A stretch of DNA of 19,534 nt from an uncultured Gammaproteobacteria bacterium (GTDB taxonomy: Bacteria; Pseudomonadota; Gammaproteobacteria; Pseudomonadales; Azotimanducaceae_A). Both the position numbers and the translations under genes were made by a program. Where the stretch lies: the NCBI GenBank assembly GCA_913041025.1, contig CAJWGQ010000032.1:1-19534 (forward strand). Reading direction: 5' to 3'. The notes beneath the pieces are model-generated. The model searched no databases, was not told where the DNA came from, and saw only the letters and a program-made list of their open reading frames with translations. Shown piece after piece: positions 7,500-15,155 of this stretch (position 1 is its first letter; the number at the start of each line of letters is the position of its first letter).

Positions 7500-9622
7500 A
7501 AAAAATCCAAAATCATCTGGAAGCGGTGTATTGACGCATGGGGTTCTTGTATTGAGTGCTTAGAGCCCGGATACAGCATCAGTTCAAACTTTTTATTCAG
7601 GCGTTGTAATTCGCTAATGATCATCGTGCTATGGGTAAGCAATACATTGTCATCGGCCATGCCATGCATCAGCAGCAATGGAGCTTCCAGTTTGGATAAA
7701 TGCGTCAGCACGTTCCCCTCTTCGTAACCCTGATCATTTTCCTGTGGGTTACTCATGTACCTTTCTGTGTAATGTGTGTCATAAAGTCGCCAGTCGCAAA
7801 CTGGGGCAACAGAGACTCCTGATTTAAAATGTTCACCGGCCTTGGTTAGGCACATGAGAGTCATGTAGCCGCCATAGCTGTGGCCATATATACCAACACG
7901 GTCTTTTGCAGCCCATTGATGTTCTTCGAGAATCGTTAGGCCGAGTATTTGGTCGACTACCTCTTGTTGACCCATTTTTTGATAAATTTTAGATTCAAAT
8001 TCTATACCCCGATTTGATGAACCGCGGTTATCTAACTCAAGTACTCCAAAACCTTCGTGCGCAAAAAGTTGTAACAGATACGGGCCCCATTCATTCTTCA
8101 CTTTTTGGGCGCCAGGCCCGCCGTAGACGTAGTTAATAATGGGGTGGTTCTCAGTAATGATTTTCGGAGGAGTCAGTCGATAATACAGCTTGGTCCCATC
8201 TTCTGAGTCGATGCTGCTGATAATTGGTTTGCTGTGTGAATTTTTAAAAGGATAGTAGGGGTGTCCTTTTTCTAAAATCTCTTGACGAACCACCACCTCT
8301 TCACTGTGGTCGGAAAGAGAGCAAAACTTGATTGTTGGTAAAGATTCTGAGTTGGAGAAACAGTCGATCAGTTTGTCTGATTTCACATTCAAAAAACAGT
8401 TATGCCAGCCTTTTTGGCTAGTTAGCTGAGTCCAGTTAGAGCCGTCGAGGTGGATTCTGAATAGGTGATTTTCCGCAGGGTTTTCATCCCAACCCATCCC
8501 ATATAGTTCATTACCTTTTACGGCTAATAGATCGTTCAAATGATTAGGCGCTTTTAGTTCTTTGTATACGCTATTTTGATCTTTCGGGATGAATATTGGC
8601 TTGCGTGTGCCGGACTTCTCTGTCGAGTAAACGATATCACCTTGTTCAGTGATCTGAAGATCGTTCGTCAAATTGATCCAGTAGTTGGAGGATTCTTCAT
8701 AAACTATTGACCAAGAAAGCTGGTCTTCGTTTAGTTTCTTAATGGCTAATCTATTTTGAGAGCGGTTCTGCTCGATGATGAACAGGCCGTGTTTTGAATA
8801 CAGAACTCTTCCCAGGTAATCGTCACTTACTCGGGAACTCCAAATCTCTTTGCTCGTTTTTGTTTTTAGATTGTAGAGAACCACTTGAGTTATTGGGTTT
8901 TGCTCTCCAGAAAAAGGGTAGCGTTGTGCTACTTGATGAGCTGTCCCCGCGCTAATCTCGAGTCGATAACTCACCGGAACAGGCGATTCATCGACTCTAC
9001 AAAACGCGATTTGATTTTCATCGTCAGACCACCAGTGACCTTCGAAGCGATGCATTTCTTCTGCGGCTAAAAAATCGGGCAGGCCATTGGTTATTAGAGG
9101 GTCTTTTTCTTGAGTGATCGGTTCGCTGGACTCTTCGCCCACGACTTGAAAGTGAAGATTGTTTTCCTTTACGAAACTGATAAAGCGCCCTTGAGGGGAT
9201 AATTTGACGGCAGAAATACCGTTTTCTGGAGAGAGTAATTTCCAATCAGGCGCCTCTGGCTTAGTAATATCAACCGAGTAGACCCAACCATTGACTGGAA
9301 TAATCAACGCGCTGCCACTTGGGTGCCAATGATAGTCGTTGATCCCAGAGGTAAACTGGCGTTTTCTTTCTCTCTCATCCTTGTCGAATTTGGATTCCGA
9401 GGCGGCGTGGCTCTTTGTTGGTGCGCCGAACCACTCATGCGTTGTATGGTCTGCTAAATCGAAGCGCCAGATAGACAGATCGTCTGGGTTTCTCGTGCTC
9501 TTTGCTAGAAAGGTAATACAGGAGTCATCTGGCGCAAATTTGAAATGAGTTGCGGAGTCGGGCTTCAAGTTGTTTTTGAATAACGAATCGACTGATAGTT
9601 TGGTCTCTTTAGGTCTAGACAT
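7484..9622 (-). CDS. Dipeptidyl-peptidase IV-like serine peptidase (family S9B), cytoplasmic
   Basis: This 712-aa protein has the prolyl-oligopeptidase family layout: an N-terminal beta-propeller domain to about residue 460 and a C-terminal alpha/beta hydrolase domain. The catalytic triad is visible as Ser582 in GHSYGG, Asp in GMADDNV (657/658) and His689 in GSKHSI. The propeller carries AAEEMHR with the Glu188-Glu189 pair that in DPP IV anchors the substrate N-terminus, and YGGPGAQ is the oxyanion region. These point to release of N-terminal Xaa-Pro or Xaa-Ala dipeptides. There is no signal peptide or membrane segment at the N-terminus, so it should act on imported peptides in the cytoplasm. 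It starts six nt after the prolidase gene, with AAGGAG twelve bases before the ATG. Confidence 0.9.
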   Translation of the reverse strand: MSRPKETKLSVDSLFKNNLKPDSATHFKFAPDDSCITFLAKSTRNPDDLSIWRFDLADHTTHEWFGAPTKSHAASESKFDKDERERKRQFTSGINDYHWHPSGSALIIPVNGWVYSVDITKPEAPDWKLLSPENGISAVKLSPQGRFISFVKENNLHFQVVGEESSEPITQEKDPLITNGLPDFLAAEEMHRFEGHWWSDDENQIAFCRVDESPVPVSYRLEISAGTAHQVAQRYPFSGEQNPITQVVLYNLKTKTSKEIWSSRVSDDYLGRVLYSKHGLFIIEQNRSQNRLAIKKLNEDQLSWSIVYEESSNYWINLTNDLQITEQGDIVYSTEKSGTRKPIFIPKDQNSVYKELKAPNHLNDLLAVKGNELYGMGWDENPAENHLFRIHLDGSNWTQLTSQKGWHNCFLNVKSDKLIDCFSNSESLPTIKFCSLSDHSEEVVVRQEILEKGHPYYPFKNSHSKPIISSIDSEDGTKLYYRLTPPKIITENHPIINYVYGGPGAQKVKNEWGPYLLQLFAHEGFGVLELDNRGSSNRGIEFESKIYQKMGQQEVVDQILGLTILEEHQWAAKDRVGIYGHSYGGYMTLMCLTKAGEHFKSGVSVAPVCDWRLYDTHYTERYMSNPQENDQGYEEGNVLTHLSKLEAPLLLMHGMADDNVLLTHSTMIISELQRLNKKFELMLYPGSKHSIQEPHASIHRFQMILDFFHRTL

Positions 9623-9628
9623 GTGACG

Positions 9629-10972
9629 CTAGTGCTCCTTCGCTATTGACTCAAAGGCATCTCTTGTAAGATTTTCTAGGCCGTCTTCGAGAACTCTGAC
9701 ATTGTCTTCGATTCGAATGCCACCATAAGAGAGGAGTTGTTCAATAGCTGACCAATTAACAGGTGCTTTTTTTTCTCTGAGCTGCTGGAGCAGACTTGGG
9801 ATAAAGTAGATTCCAGGTTCGATTGTGAATACTTGATTCTCTTCGATGGGCCTGGTGAAACGCAGCGAACTGTAATTGCTAGGGGGATTAAGTGTCTCAC
9901 CGCTGACGCTGATTTGAAGTCCCCCCACATCGTGTACTTGGATTCCTAGCAGGTGCCCAAGCCCGTGAGGGCAGAAATACTCACTTAAAGATAGGCTAAG
10001 AGCTTCGGCAAGTGAGCAATGAACCAATTCTGTTTCGACCAATAACTGTGTGAGTTGCTGGTGCATCTGCTCATGCAGTTTTAGATAATCGCCTCCGATC
10101 CGAATGCTGTTGATTAGTCGGTCCTGATGCAGTTGCATTGCATCGAGGAGCTCATTAAAGAGCGTGGCCTCGGATCTGTATGAGTAACTGCGCGTTATGT
10201 CGCTAGCGTATCCGCTGTAATTGCCTCCTGCGTCAATTAAAAGCGAATTCACCTCTGCCGGCTTGACTCTTTCCTGATGTTGATAGTGCAAGAGGCCCGC
10301 ATTTTCGTTTATTCCGATTATGTTGGGATAGGGAAGATTCGATTCGTTCTGCAGTGATGCATCAAGGTAAGCGATGTGGATGTCAAACTCACTGCCTCCT
10401 GCTTCAAATGCCGCTTTCGCAGCTTTATGCCCCATGGCGCCTACAACACTGGCATTCCTCATCAGTTCAATCTCGTATTCAGTTTTAGAAGCGCGGGTAA
10501 AATGTAATCGATTGACTAGACGATCAGGATTGACGAAACCCGCAAAATCATTTTGTTCGGTTGACGATCCGATATAGGCGACCCTAAGATTTTTTAATTC
10601 AATCTGTAATTCCTTCCTAAGTACTTCTTCTTTGTCAAAGACCTTTGTTGTGAGATAGCTATCTTGTCCGCTCGGTATTTTGCCGGGGGCATGCCAGTAA
10701 TCCACGGGGCGATTCATTAAGTAGGTTGGCTTTTCGCCCGGACGAATAAGCAAAAGGCTGCCTGGTGAACAGTGGTCAGGTGAGAGCCACTGAATCAGAT
10801 AAGGGTTCGGCCGAAACGGAGTGGTCTGATCATCTTGAAACAAAAAATTCTCTTCCCCCGCGCTAATGATCGCCGCGTCAAAATTTTCTTGAGTTAACGC
10901 CTCGTTCCAACGAGATGTTAGCTGCGAGTAATGATCAGTCACGACAGACTCTGTTAGTTGCTCTCTCGACAT
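9629..10972 (-). CDS. pepQ: Xaa-Pro dipeptidase (prolidase) PepQ
   Basis: PepQ hydrolyses Xaa-Pro dipeptides in the cytoplasm, recovering proline. The 447-aa length is close to that of E. coli PepQ (443), and similarity runs from end to end, including the N-terminal PVDYWH segment. The pita-bread metal ligands are in place: Asp247 (IDAGG), Asp258 (SDITR), His340 (HGLGH), Glu385 (IEPGIYF) and Glu422 (GIRIEDNV). The second conserved histidine lies in GIQVHDVGG. The ATG at 10970-10972 has an AAAGG Shine-Dalgarno sequence in its upstream strand. It is the first gene of a two-gene unit with the DPP IV-like peptidase and diverges from the molybdenum-hydroxylase genes. Confidence 0.94.
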   Translation of the reverse strand: MSREQLTESVVTDHYSQLTSRWNEALTQENFDAAIISAGEENFLFQDDQTTPFRPNPYLIQWLSPDHCSPGSLLLIRPGEKPTYLMNRPVDYWHAPGKIPSGQDSYLTTKVFDKEEVLRKELQIELKNLRVAYIGSSTEQNDFAGFVNPDRLVNRLHFTRASKTEYEIELMRNASVVGAMGHKAAKAAFEAGGSEFDIHIAYLDASLQNESNLPYPNIIGINENAGLLHYQHQERVKPAEVNSLLIDAGGNYSGYASDITRSYSYRSEATLFNELLDAMQLHQDRLINSIRIGGDYLKLHEQMHQQLTQLLVETELVHCSLAEALSLSLSEYFCPHGLGHLLGIQVHDVGGLQISVSGETLNPPSNYSSLRFTRPIEENQVFTIEPGIYFIPSLLQQLREKKAPVNWSAIEQLLSYGGIRIEDNVRVLEDGLENLTRDAFESIAKEH

Positions 10973-11005
10973 TAGGTCGCCTTTTTTTGGATGAATAGCG
11001 ACTGA

Positions 11006-11034
11006 ATTCTAATTCTCTTTTTGCAAGAGACCAA
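11006..11034 (-). promoter_or_regulatory. Candidate sigma-70 promoter for pepQ-S9 peptidase
   Basis: Read on the minus strand, TTGGTC (11034-11029) and TAGAAT (11011-11006) are separated by exactly 17 nt. The -10 box matches 5 of 6 consensus bases and the -35 box 3 of 6. It lies about 33 nt before the pepQ ATG. A 17-bp dyad sits in the spacer. The spacing and -10 match are good, but there is no experimental support. Confidence 0.45.
11014..11030. other. Perfect 6-bp dyad in the divergent promoter region, candidate operator
   Basis: TCTCTT at 11014-11019 and AAGAGA at 11025-11030 form a perfect inverted repeat around TTTGC. It falls between the predicted -35 and -10 boxes of pepQ, so a bound protein would block that promoter. 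It is also about 33 nt before the candidate -35 of the opposite operon. It could equally be chance symmetry in AT-rich DNA. Confidence 0.3.
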
Positions 11035-11062
11035 CAATGACCTTTGAGAACACAGCGAATTT

Positions 11063-11092
11063 TTGTTTTATGAGGCTATTAGTCGTGATAAA
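11063..11092 (+). promoter_or_regulatory. Weak candidate promoter for the molybdenum-hydroxylase/kinase operon
   Basis: TTGTTT (11063-11068) and GATAAA (11087-11092) are 18 nt apart, 32 nt before the first ATG of the operon. Matches to consensus are 3 of 6 and 4 of 6. A promoter is expected in this divergent gap, but this particular choice is uncertain. Confidence 0.3.
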
Positions 11093-11124
11093 TTGAGGGA
11101 GGTGAAAGAAGTTATGGAGAGACT

Positions 11125-12000
11125 ATGGGAGCCTATGCATACGAGGCACCTTCCAATCTGAGCGATGTGATTGCTCTTTTGGATGAACACGCTAAAGAAG
11201 GAAAACGAGCTCAGATCCTTGCCGGTGGGACAGACTTACTTGTCCAAATGCGCAGCGTCGACAATGCGCCAAGGACGATTATTGATGTTAAAAGCTTGGA
11301 AGAAACCAATCGCTTAGACATTGGTGATGAGATATACATCGGGTCCGCAATACCGAGTGCTCAGCTTTACGAAAACGAAGAGCTTAAAAATTTACTTCCA
11401 GGTCTTATTGAGGCGTCTGATTTAATTGGGTCAACCCAGATCCAGGGTCGAGCCACCATGGGAGGCAATCTTTGTAATTCATCGCCGGCTGGTGACAGTA
11501 TACCGGCTATGATTGCCGTTGGGGCGGTCTGCGATATCGCGGGAGCTTCGGGCAATCGGGAGTTACCTGTCGAAGATTTCGTGACCGGTGTTGGTACGAA
11601 TGCTCTGTCAGATGGCGAATTATTGCTTGGGCTCAAGATCAAAAAGCCTAGCTCCAATAGCAGAGACGCTTACCTGCGTTTTATTCCCCGCACCGAAATG
11701 GATATTGCAGTTGCAGGCTGCGGCGTGAGTGTAACGATGGACGGTAATCAATGTACTGAAGCAAGAGTGGCGATAGGTGCGGTTGCGCCAACCGCGTTGT
11801 TAGTTCCAGCAGCAGCAGCAGCTTTGGTTGGAACCGAGCTCGATGAGGCAGCTTTGGCTGCGGCCGGTGAAGCATGTACAAACGCATCATCGCCAATCTC
11901 GGATAAAAGAGGAACCGTAGAATATAGAAAGAAAGTTGTAGCGGTACTGTGTCGTAGAGCGACAGCGATAGCTGCAGACCGAGTAAGGGGAGGGAAGTAA
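11125..12000 (+). CDS. FAD-binding (medium) subunit of a molybdenum hydroxylase, xanthine/CO dehydrogenase family
   Basis: Medium subunits of three-part molybdenum hydroxylases bind FAD and pass electrons from the iron-sulphur clusters to NAD or another acceptor. The 291-aa protein has the two family FAD motifs: AGGTDLLVQMR (residues 33-43) and TMGGNLCNSSPAGDS (111-125). It also has the C-terminal domain segment FIPRTEMDIAVAG and a KRGTVEYRKKVVAVL helix typical of these subunits. The substrate cannot be told from this subunit. The ATG at 11125 has a nearby GGAG. It is followed four nt later by the [2Fe-2S] subunit. The large molybdopterin subunit, which should accompany the pair, is not encoded upstream or downstream in this window. 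Confidence 0.9.
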   Translation: MGAYAYEAPSNLSDVIALLDEHAKEGKRAQILAGGTDLLVQMRSVDNAPRTIIDVKSLEETNRLDIGDEIYIGSAIPSAQLYENEELKNLLPGLIEASDLIGSTQIQGRATMGGNLCNSSPAGDSIPAMIAVGAVCDIAGASGNRELPVEDFVTGVGTNALSDGELLLGLKIKKPSSNSRDAYLRFIPRTEMDIAVAGCGVSVTMDGNQCTEARVAIGAVAPTALLVPAAAAALVGTELDEAALAAAGEACTNASSPISDKRGTVEYRKKVVAVLCRRATAIAADRVRGGK

Positions 12001-12004
12001 TACG

Positions 12005-12481
12005 ATGAGTAAAGTACACGTAGAGACTACGATTAACGACGAGGCAACTGAGTTTCTTTGTGAGCCTAATCAACCACTTTTGGAAGTATTAAGAGATACG
12101 CTGGGTTTGACCGGTACAAAGGAGGGCTGCTCAACCGGAGACTGCGGCGCTTGCTCCATTACGCTTGATGGCAGGTTGGTCTGTTCTTGTCTTGTCTTGG
12201 CGGTGGAAGCGCAAGGGAAGAGTGTTGGCACGATCGAAGGTGTTGCTGGTGAAGAGCTCCATCCGCTCCAACAGCAGTTTTTAGAGAATGCAGCTCTGCA
12301 ATGCGGAATTTGTACGCCTGGTTTTATTGTTGCAGCAAAAGCCCTTTTAGAGAAAAACCCCGACCCTGATGAAGAAACCATTCGTTATTGGTTAGCAGGT
12401 AATCTTTGCCGTTGCACGGGTTACGACAAGATTATCAGAGCTGTTCAGGATGCTGCCAAAGATTTAGCGCACCCCGCTTGA
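12005..12481 (+). CDS. [2Fe-2S] (small) subunit of a molybdenum hydroxylase
   Basis: The small subunit carries two [2Fe-2S] clusters that relay electrons from the molybdenum site to FAD. The 158-aa protein shows the plant-ferredoxin-like N-terminal domain ligands Cys42, Cys47, Cys50 and Cys62 (EGCSTGDCGAC, then CSCLVLA). The all-helical domain ligands are Cys100, Cys103, Cys135 and Cys137 (QCGICTPG, then LCRCTGY). Gln99 in QCGICTPG is the residue that normally contacts the molybdopterin cofactor of the large subunit, so the protein looks built to dock a complete enzyme. All eight ligands are intact and there are no signs of decay. The kinase gene starts six nt after its stop. Confidence 0.93.
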   Translation: MSKVHVETTINDEATEFLCEPNQPLLEVLRDTLGLTGTKEGCSTGDCGACSITLDGRLVCSCLVLAVEAQGKSVGTIEGVAGEELHPLQQQFLENAALQCGICTPGFIVAAKALLEKNPDPDEETIRYWLAGNLCRCTGYDKIIRAVQDAAKDLAHPA

Positions 12482-12487
12482 TAATTC

Positions 12488-13420
12488 TTGGTCGCTAAAC
12501 TCGTCAACCTGGGTTCTTTATGCGTTGATTACGTTTACTCCGTTCCTAATATTGCGAGAGAAGGGGAAACGGTATCCAGTTTGGGAGTGGAGCGGTTTCC
12601 AGGCGGTAAAGGTCTTAATCAATCGATTTCTGCTTCGTTAGCTGGTGCTAAGGTCGAACATTATGGATCGGTAGGCTCTGACAGCGATTTATTGCTAAAT
12701 GCCCTTCAGGGAGCTGGAGTCGATATTACTGGAGTATCGGTTACCGACCATAATTCTGGTCAAGCATTCATACAAGTCGACAGTGAAGGTAGAAACGCCA
12801 TCGTGATTGAGGGCGGAGCCAATCGACAAATCACTAAACCTTTAATAGAGAAAGCTTTGGATGGCGTTGATGAAGGAGACTGGTTGTTGCTCCAAAACGA
12901 AATCAACGACCTGGAATGGATTATCAATGAGGGTGCGCGCCGAGGAGTACGGATGGCACTGAATCTTGCGCCAGTCGATTCTCGAATCAAATCTTATCCT
13001 CTCACTAAATTAGCTTTATTGATCGTGAATCGGGTAGAGGCCCAGGCCATTACTGGAGACGACCAGACTGGCGCTGCTTTGGCAAGAAGTGTTTCACTTT
13101 TGCTACCAGAGACAGTTGTGCTGCTGACAGAAGGTAAAGAGGGCTCGATATTAATCGATCCAGCAAGCCGGTTGTCTACGAAAACTGGCGCTTTTGAGAT
13201 AGATGTTGTCGACGAAACCGCGGCGGGGGATTCGTTTGTCGGCTATTTCATGGCCGGATTGGTGGAAAATAAGGATTTTACCACGTCGCTTATTGAAGCA
13301 AGCGCGGCAGGTGCTCTCGCGGTGAGTGGCCGCGGGGCCGCTAGTTCCATTCCCGATCGACGAAACGTAGAGGAGTTAATACTTAAACAAAGTATTAATC
13401 AGGAAAATTCAGCCCCGTAA
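12488..13420 (+). CDS. PfkB-family carbohydrate kinase, ribokinase-like (TTG start)
   Basis: This 310-aa protein belongs to the ribokinase/PfkB family, which phosphorylates sugars or nucleosides with ATP. It carries PfkB signature 1 (GGKGLNQSISASLAGA, 39-54), the GSVGSDSD segment, a ribokinase-like FIQVDSEGRNAIVIEGGAN stretch, LLTEGKEGS, and signature 2 with the catalytic base Asp248 in DETAAGDSF. The overall pattern is closest to ribokinase, but the substrate is not proven. No ATG lies near the N-terminus in frame; the TTG at 12488 gives a family-like start, with a poor ribosome-binding site. Cotranscription with the molybdenum-hydroxylase subunits is likely. Its last 26 nt overlap the convergent HAD gene. 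Confidence 0.88.
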   Translation: MVAKLVNLGSLCVDYVYSVPNIAREGETVSSLGVERFPGGKGLNQSISASLAGAKVEHYGSVGSDSDLLLNALQGAGVDITGVSVTDHNSGQAFIQVDSEGRNAIVIEGGANRQITKPLIEKALDGVDEGDWLLLQNEINDLEWIINEGARRGVRMALNLAPVDSRIKSYPLTKLALLIVNRVEAQAITGDDQTGAALARSVSLLLPETVVLLTEGKEGSILIDPASRLSTKTGAFEIDVVDETAAGDSFVGYFMAGLVENKDFTTSLIEASAAGALAVSGRGAASSIPDRRNVEELILKQSINQENSAP

Positions 13421-14054
13421 GTTTTGATAAATCAGAGATCGCTTGCTCTTCTCCGAGCACCTTTATGGTAGCCATACCAAGTTCCTTGGCTGGTTTCAGA
13501 TTGATTCCCAGATCATCAAGGAAAGCACAATCGTTAGGTGTTACTTCTAGGGCTTGGCAAGCCAATTGATAGATGGCGGGATTTGGCTTTCTGATTCCAA
13601 CGACACTCGACTCAATGATCGCATCAAATAAATCCATCACTTTGCCCACTTGATTTGCTTTTTCTGTGTTTTGATTCATCCCGGGGCCCTTGCCCGCCCT
13701 AACATTGTTTGTGATACAGGCGACTTTGTAGCTTTGCTTGCAAATCTTAAGAACTTCAACCATTCGAGGTCGTAGATCACCACTAAGTACGTTGATGACC
13801 GCTTTTCCATCGACCCTGAATCCCAACGCCTCTGATTCGTCAGCAAATAATTCATCAAAGTCATCCAAACTAATTGAGTTAGACTCGAATTGGGCCCAGG
13901 CGTTATTATCCGGATTAGTAGAATTGACCTGTCTGATAAAATCTCGAGGCGCTCCCAGTTCTTCTTCTAGTTTATTGAAGTTTTCAAATGGGCTGGTCGT
14001 GAAGACACCTCCGAAATCCCAGAGAATGGCTTGTAATTGAAGTGAACTATCCAT
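13395..14054 (-). CDS. HAD-superfamily hydrolase
   Basis: This 219-aa protein has the haloacid dehalogenase fold with a helical cap inserted after motif I. Motif I is WDFGGVFT with nucleophile Asp13; the residue two further on is Gly15, where classical phosphatases have a second aspartate. Motif II is ACITNN (Thr115), motif III is RKPNPAIY (Lys156), and motif IV is FLDDLG (Asp180, Asp181). DFGG-type members include YihX-like phosphatases and the N-terminal domain relatives of ACAD10, so the substrate is open. A GAGGGGAC ribosome-binding site precedes the ATG on the minus strand. The gene is monocistronic and converges on the PfkB kinase with a 26-nt tail-to-tail overlap. Confidence 0.88.
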   Translation of the reverse strand: MDSSLQLQAILWDFGGVFTTSPFENFNKLEEELGAPRDFIRQVNSTNPDNNAWAQFESNSISLDDFDELFADESEALGFRVDGKAVINVLSGDLRPRMVEVLKICKQSYKVACITNNVRAGKGPGMNQNTEKANQVGKVMDLFDAIIESSVVGIRKPNPAIYQLACQALEVTPNDCAFLDDLGINLKPAKELGMATIKVLGEEQAISDLSKLTGLNFPD

Positions 14055-14195
14055 GGTACGGTCCCCTCTTTATAAAATAAGTTGTATCAGAAAGGGACAG
14101 GCCCTCGCATCTATCCTGGTTATTTAGGCACTAAAATCTCGTTGTCCACTGTATTATAGTCTTTTTTTATTAAATTCAATTGTGGAGACGTAGGG

Positions 14196-14873
14196 ATGGG
14201 CGAAAATATAACTATTGAAGGAAAAGATGGGTTTGAACTTGGAGCATACTTAGCTCGCCCTGAAGGAGATGTTATAGGAGGGGTGCTGGTTATTCAGGAA
14301 ATATTTGGGGTGAACGGGCATATCAGAGAAGTAGCAGATGGATACGCTAATGAGGGTTACTTGGCGGTTGCCCCTAAGATTTTTGATCGGGTCGAAAAAA
14401 ACATTGAACTAGGTTACGAAGAAGCGGATATGGGACGAGGTATTGAGCTTGCTTTTCAGAAGTTAGAGATGGAGACGACGTTATCTGACCTTCAGGCGGC
14501 AATAGATATGCTTAGGAATGAACAAAGCTCAATAGGTGTTGTTGGATATTGCTTTGGAGGTTTGTTGACGTGGTTATCAGCGTGCGAGTTAAATGGCGTT
14601 GATGCTGCGGCTTCTTATTATGGTGGTGGGTTAGTAAACCATGCAGATAAGCAAGCAAATTGTCCTGTGATGATGCATTTTGGTGAGCTCGACGCCCATA
14701 TTCCAATGAGTGATGTAGAACAAATCAGGCAAGCCCAACCTGGCGTAGAAGTTTTTAGCTATGACGCGGATCATGGCTTTAATTGTGACCATAGAGGTAG
14801 CTATGATTCGACTGCCTCCAAACTGGCACTGAGCAGGACTCTCGAATTCTTTGCGCAACATGTCGCGGGGTAG
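14196..14873 (+). CDS. Dienelactone-hydrolase-family protein
   Basis: This 225-aa alpha/beta hydrolase has the dienelactone hydrolase pattern: the cysteine nucleophile Cys119 in VGYCFGG, Asp166 in GELDAHIP and His193 in ADHGFNCD. Glu35 in IQEIFGVN corresponds to the glutamate that contacts the nucleophile in the resting state of the classical enzyme. Length and all catalytic residues are normal. True dienelactone hydrolases act in chloroaromatic breakdown, but most genomic members have unknown ester or lactone substrates, and no aromatic-degradation genes are nearby. There is no signal peptide. The gap upstream is AT-rich and probably holds its promoter; a GGAGACGTAGGG stretch provides a ribosome-binding site. 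Confidence 0.92.
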   Translation: MGENITIEGKDGFELGAYLARPEGDVIGGVLVIQEIFGVNGHIREVADGYANEGYLAVAPKIFDRVEKNIELGYEEADMGRGIELAFQKLEMETTLSDLQAAIDMLRNEQSSIGVVGYCFGGLLTWLSACELNGVDAAASYYGGGLVNHADKQANCPVMMHFGELDAHIPMSDVEQIRQAQPGVEVFSYDADHGFNCDHRGSYDSTASKLALSRTLEFFAQHVAG

Positions 14874-14897
14874 TATTGTAGAGAAGGATAAAAATGG

Positions 14898-15155
14898 ATG
14901 GGGAATCCTATGAAAATGAAATTAATCTTGACCGGTGTACTGTTTGCAGCCTTGAATTTTGGTGTCTCGGTAGAGGCAGTAGCAGCAGACAAAGCCAAAG
15001 CAGAGCGTGTCGACAAAAATGCTAAGGTTTGTAAGCGCTTGGCAGTTCCAGGCAGTCATATTAAAAAGCGAATCTGTAAACCCCAGCGCTATTGGGATAA
15101 ATTACAGCAGGATTCTCAAAAGCTGTCACAAGAGATGAGTTCACGGTCGGGATAA
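14898..15155 (+). CDS. Small secreted basic protein with a C-x14-C pair, function unknown
   Basis: The 85-aa product has a signal peptide: a KMK start, a hydrophobic stretch (about residues 9-24) and a likely cut after AVAA (residue 30). The mature form has about 55 residues, is rich in lysine and arginine, and contains Cys45 and Cys60 in CKRLAVPGSHIKKRIC, which could form a disulfide in the periplasm. Similar small proteins with a C-x-VxGSxI-x-x-x-C core occur in other proteobacteria and have no assigned function, as far as I recall. AAGGAT at 14884-14889 favours the ATG at 14898; an in-frame ATG at 14910 would give a tighter signal peptide. It follows the dienelactone-hydrolase-family gene by 24 nt and may be cotranscribed. 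Confidence 0.75.
   Translation: MGNPMKMKLILTGVLFAALNFGVSVEAVAADKAKAERVDKNAKVCKRLAVPGSHIKKRICKPQRYWDKLQQDSQKLSQEMSSRSG

Noticed and set aside
9024..9245. Open frames in the other frames within the S9 peptidase gene
   Set aside because: They have low-complexity composition with no motifs, fully inside a gene with an intact catalytic triad.
11037..11096. 19-codon frame before the molybdenum-hydroxylase genes as a leader peptide
   Set aside because: It has a poor ribosome-binding site and no feature such as a codon run; chance is likely in a 152-bp gap.
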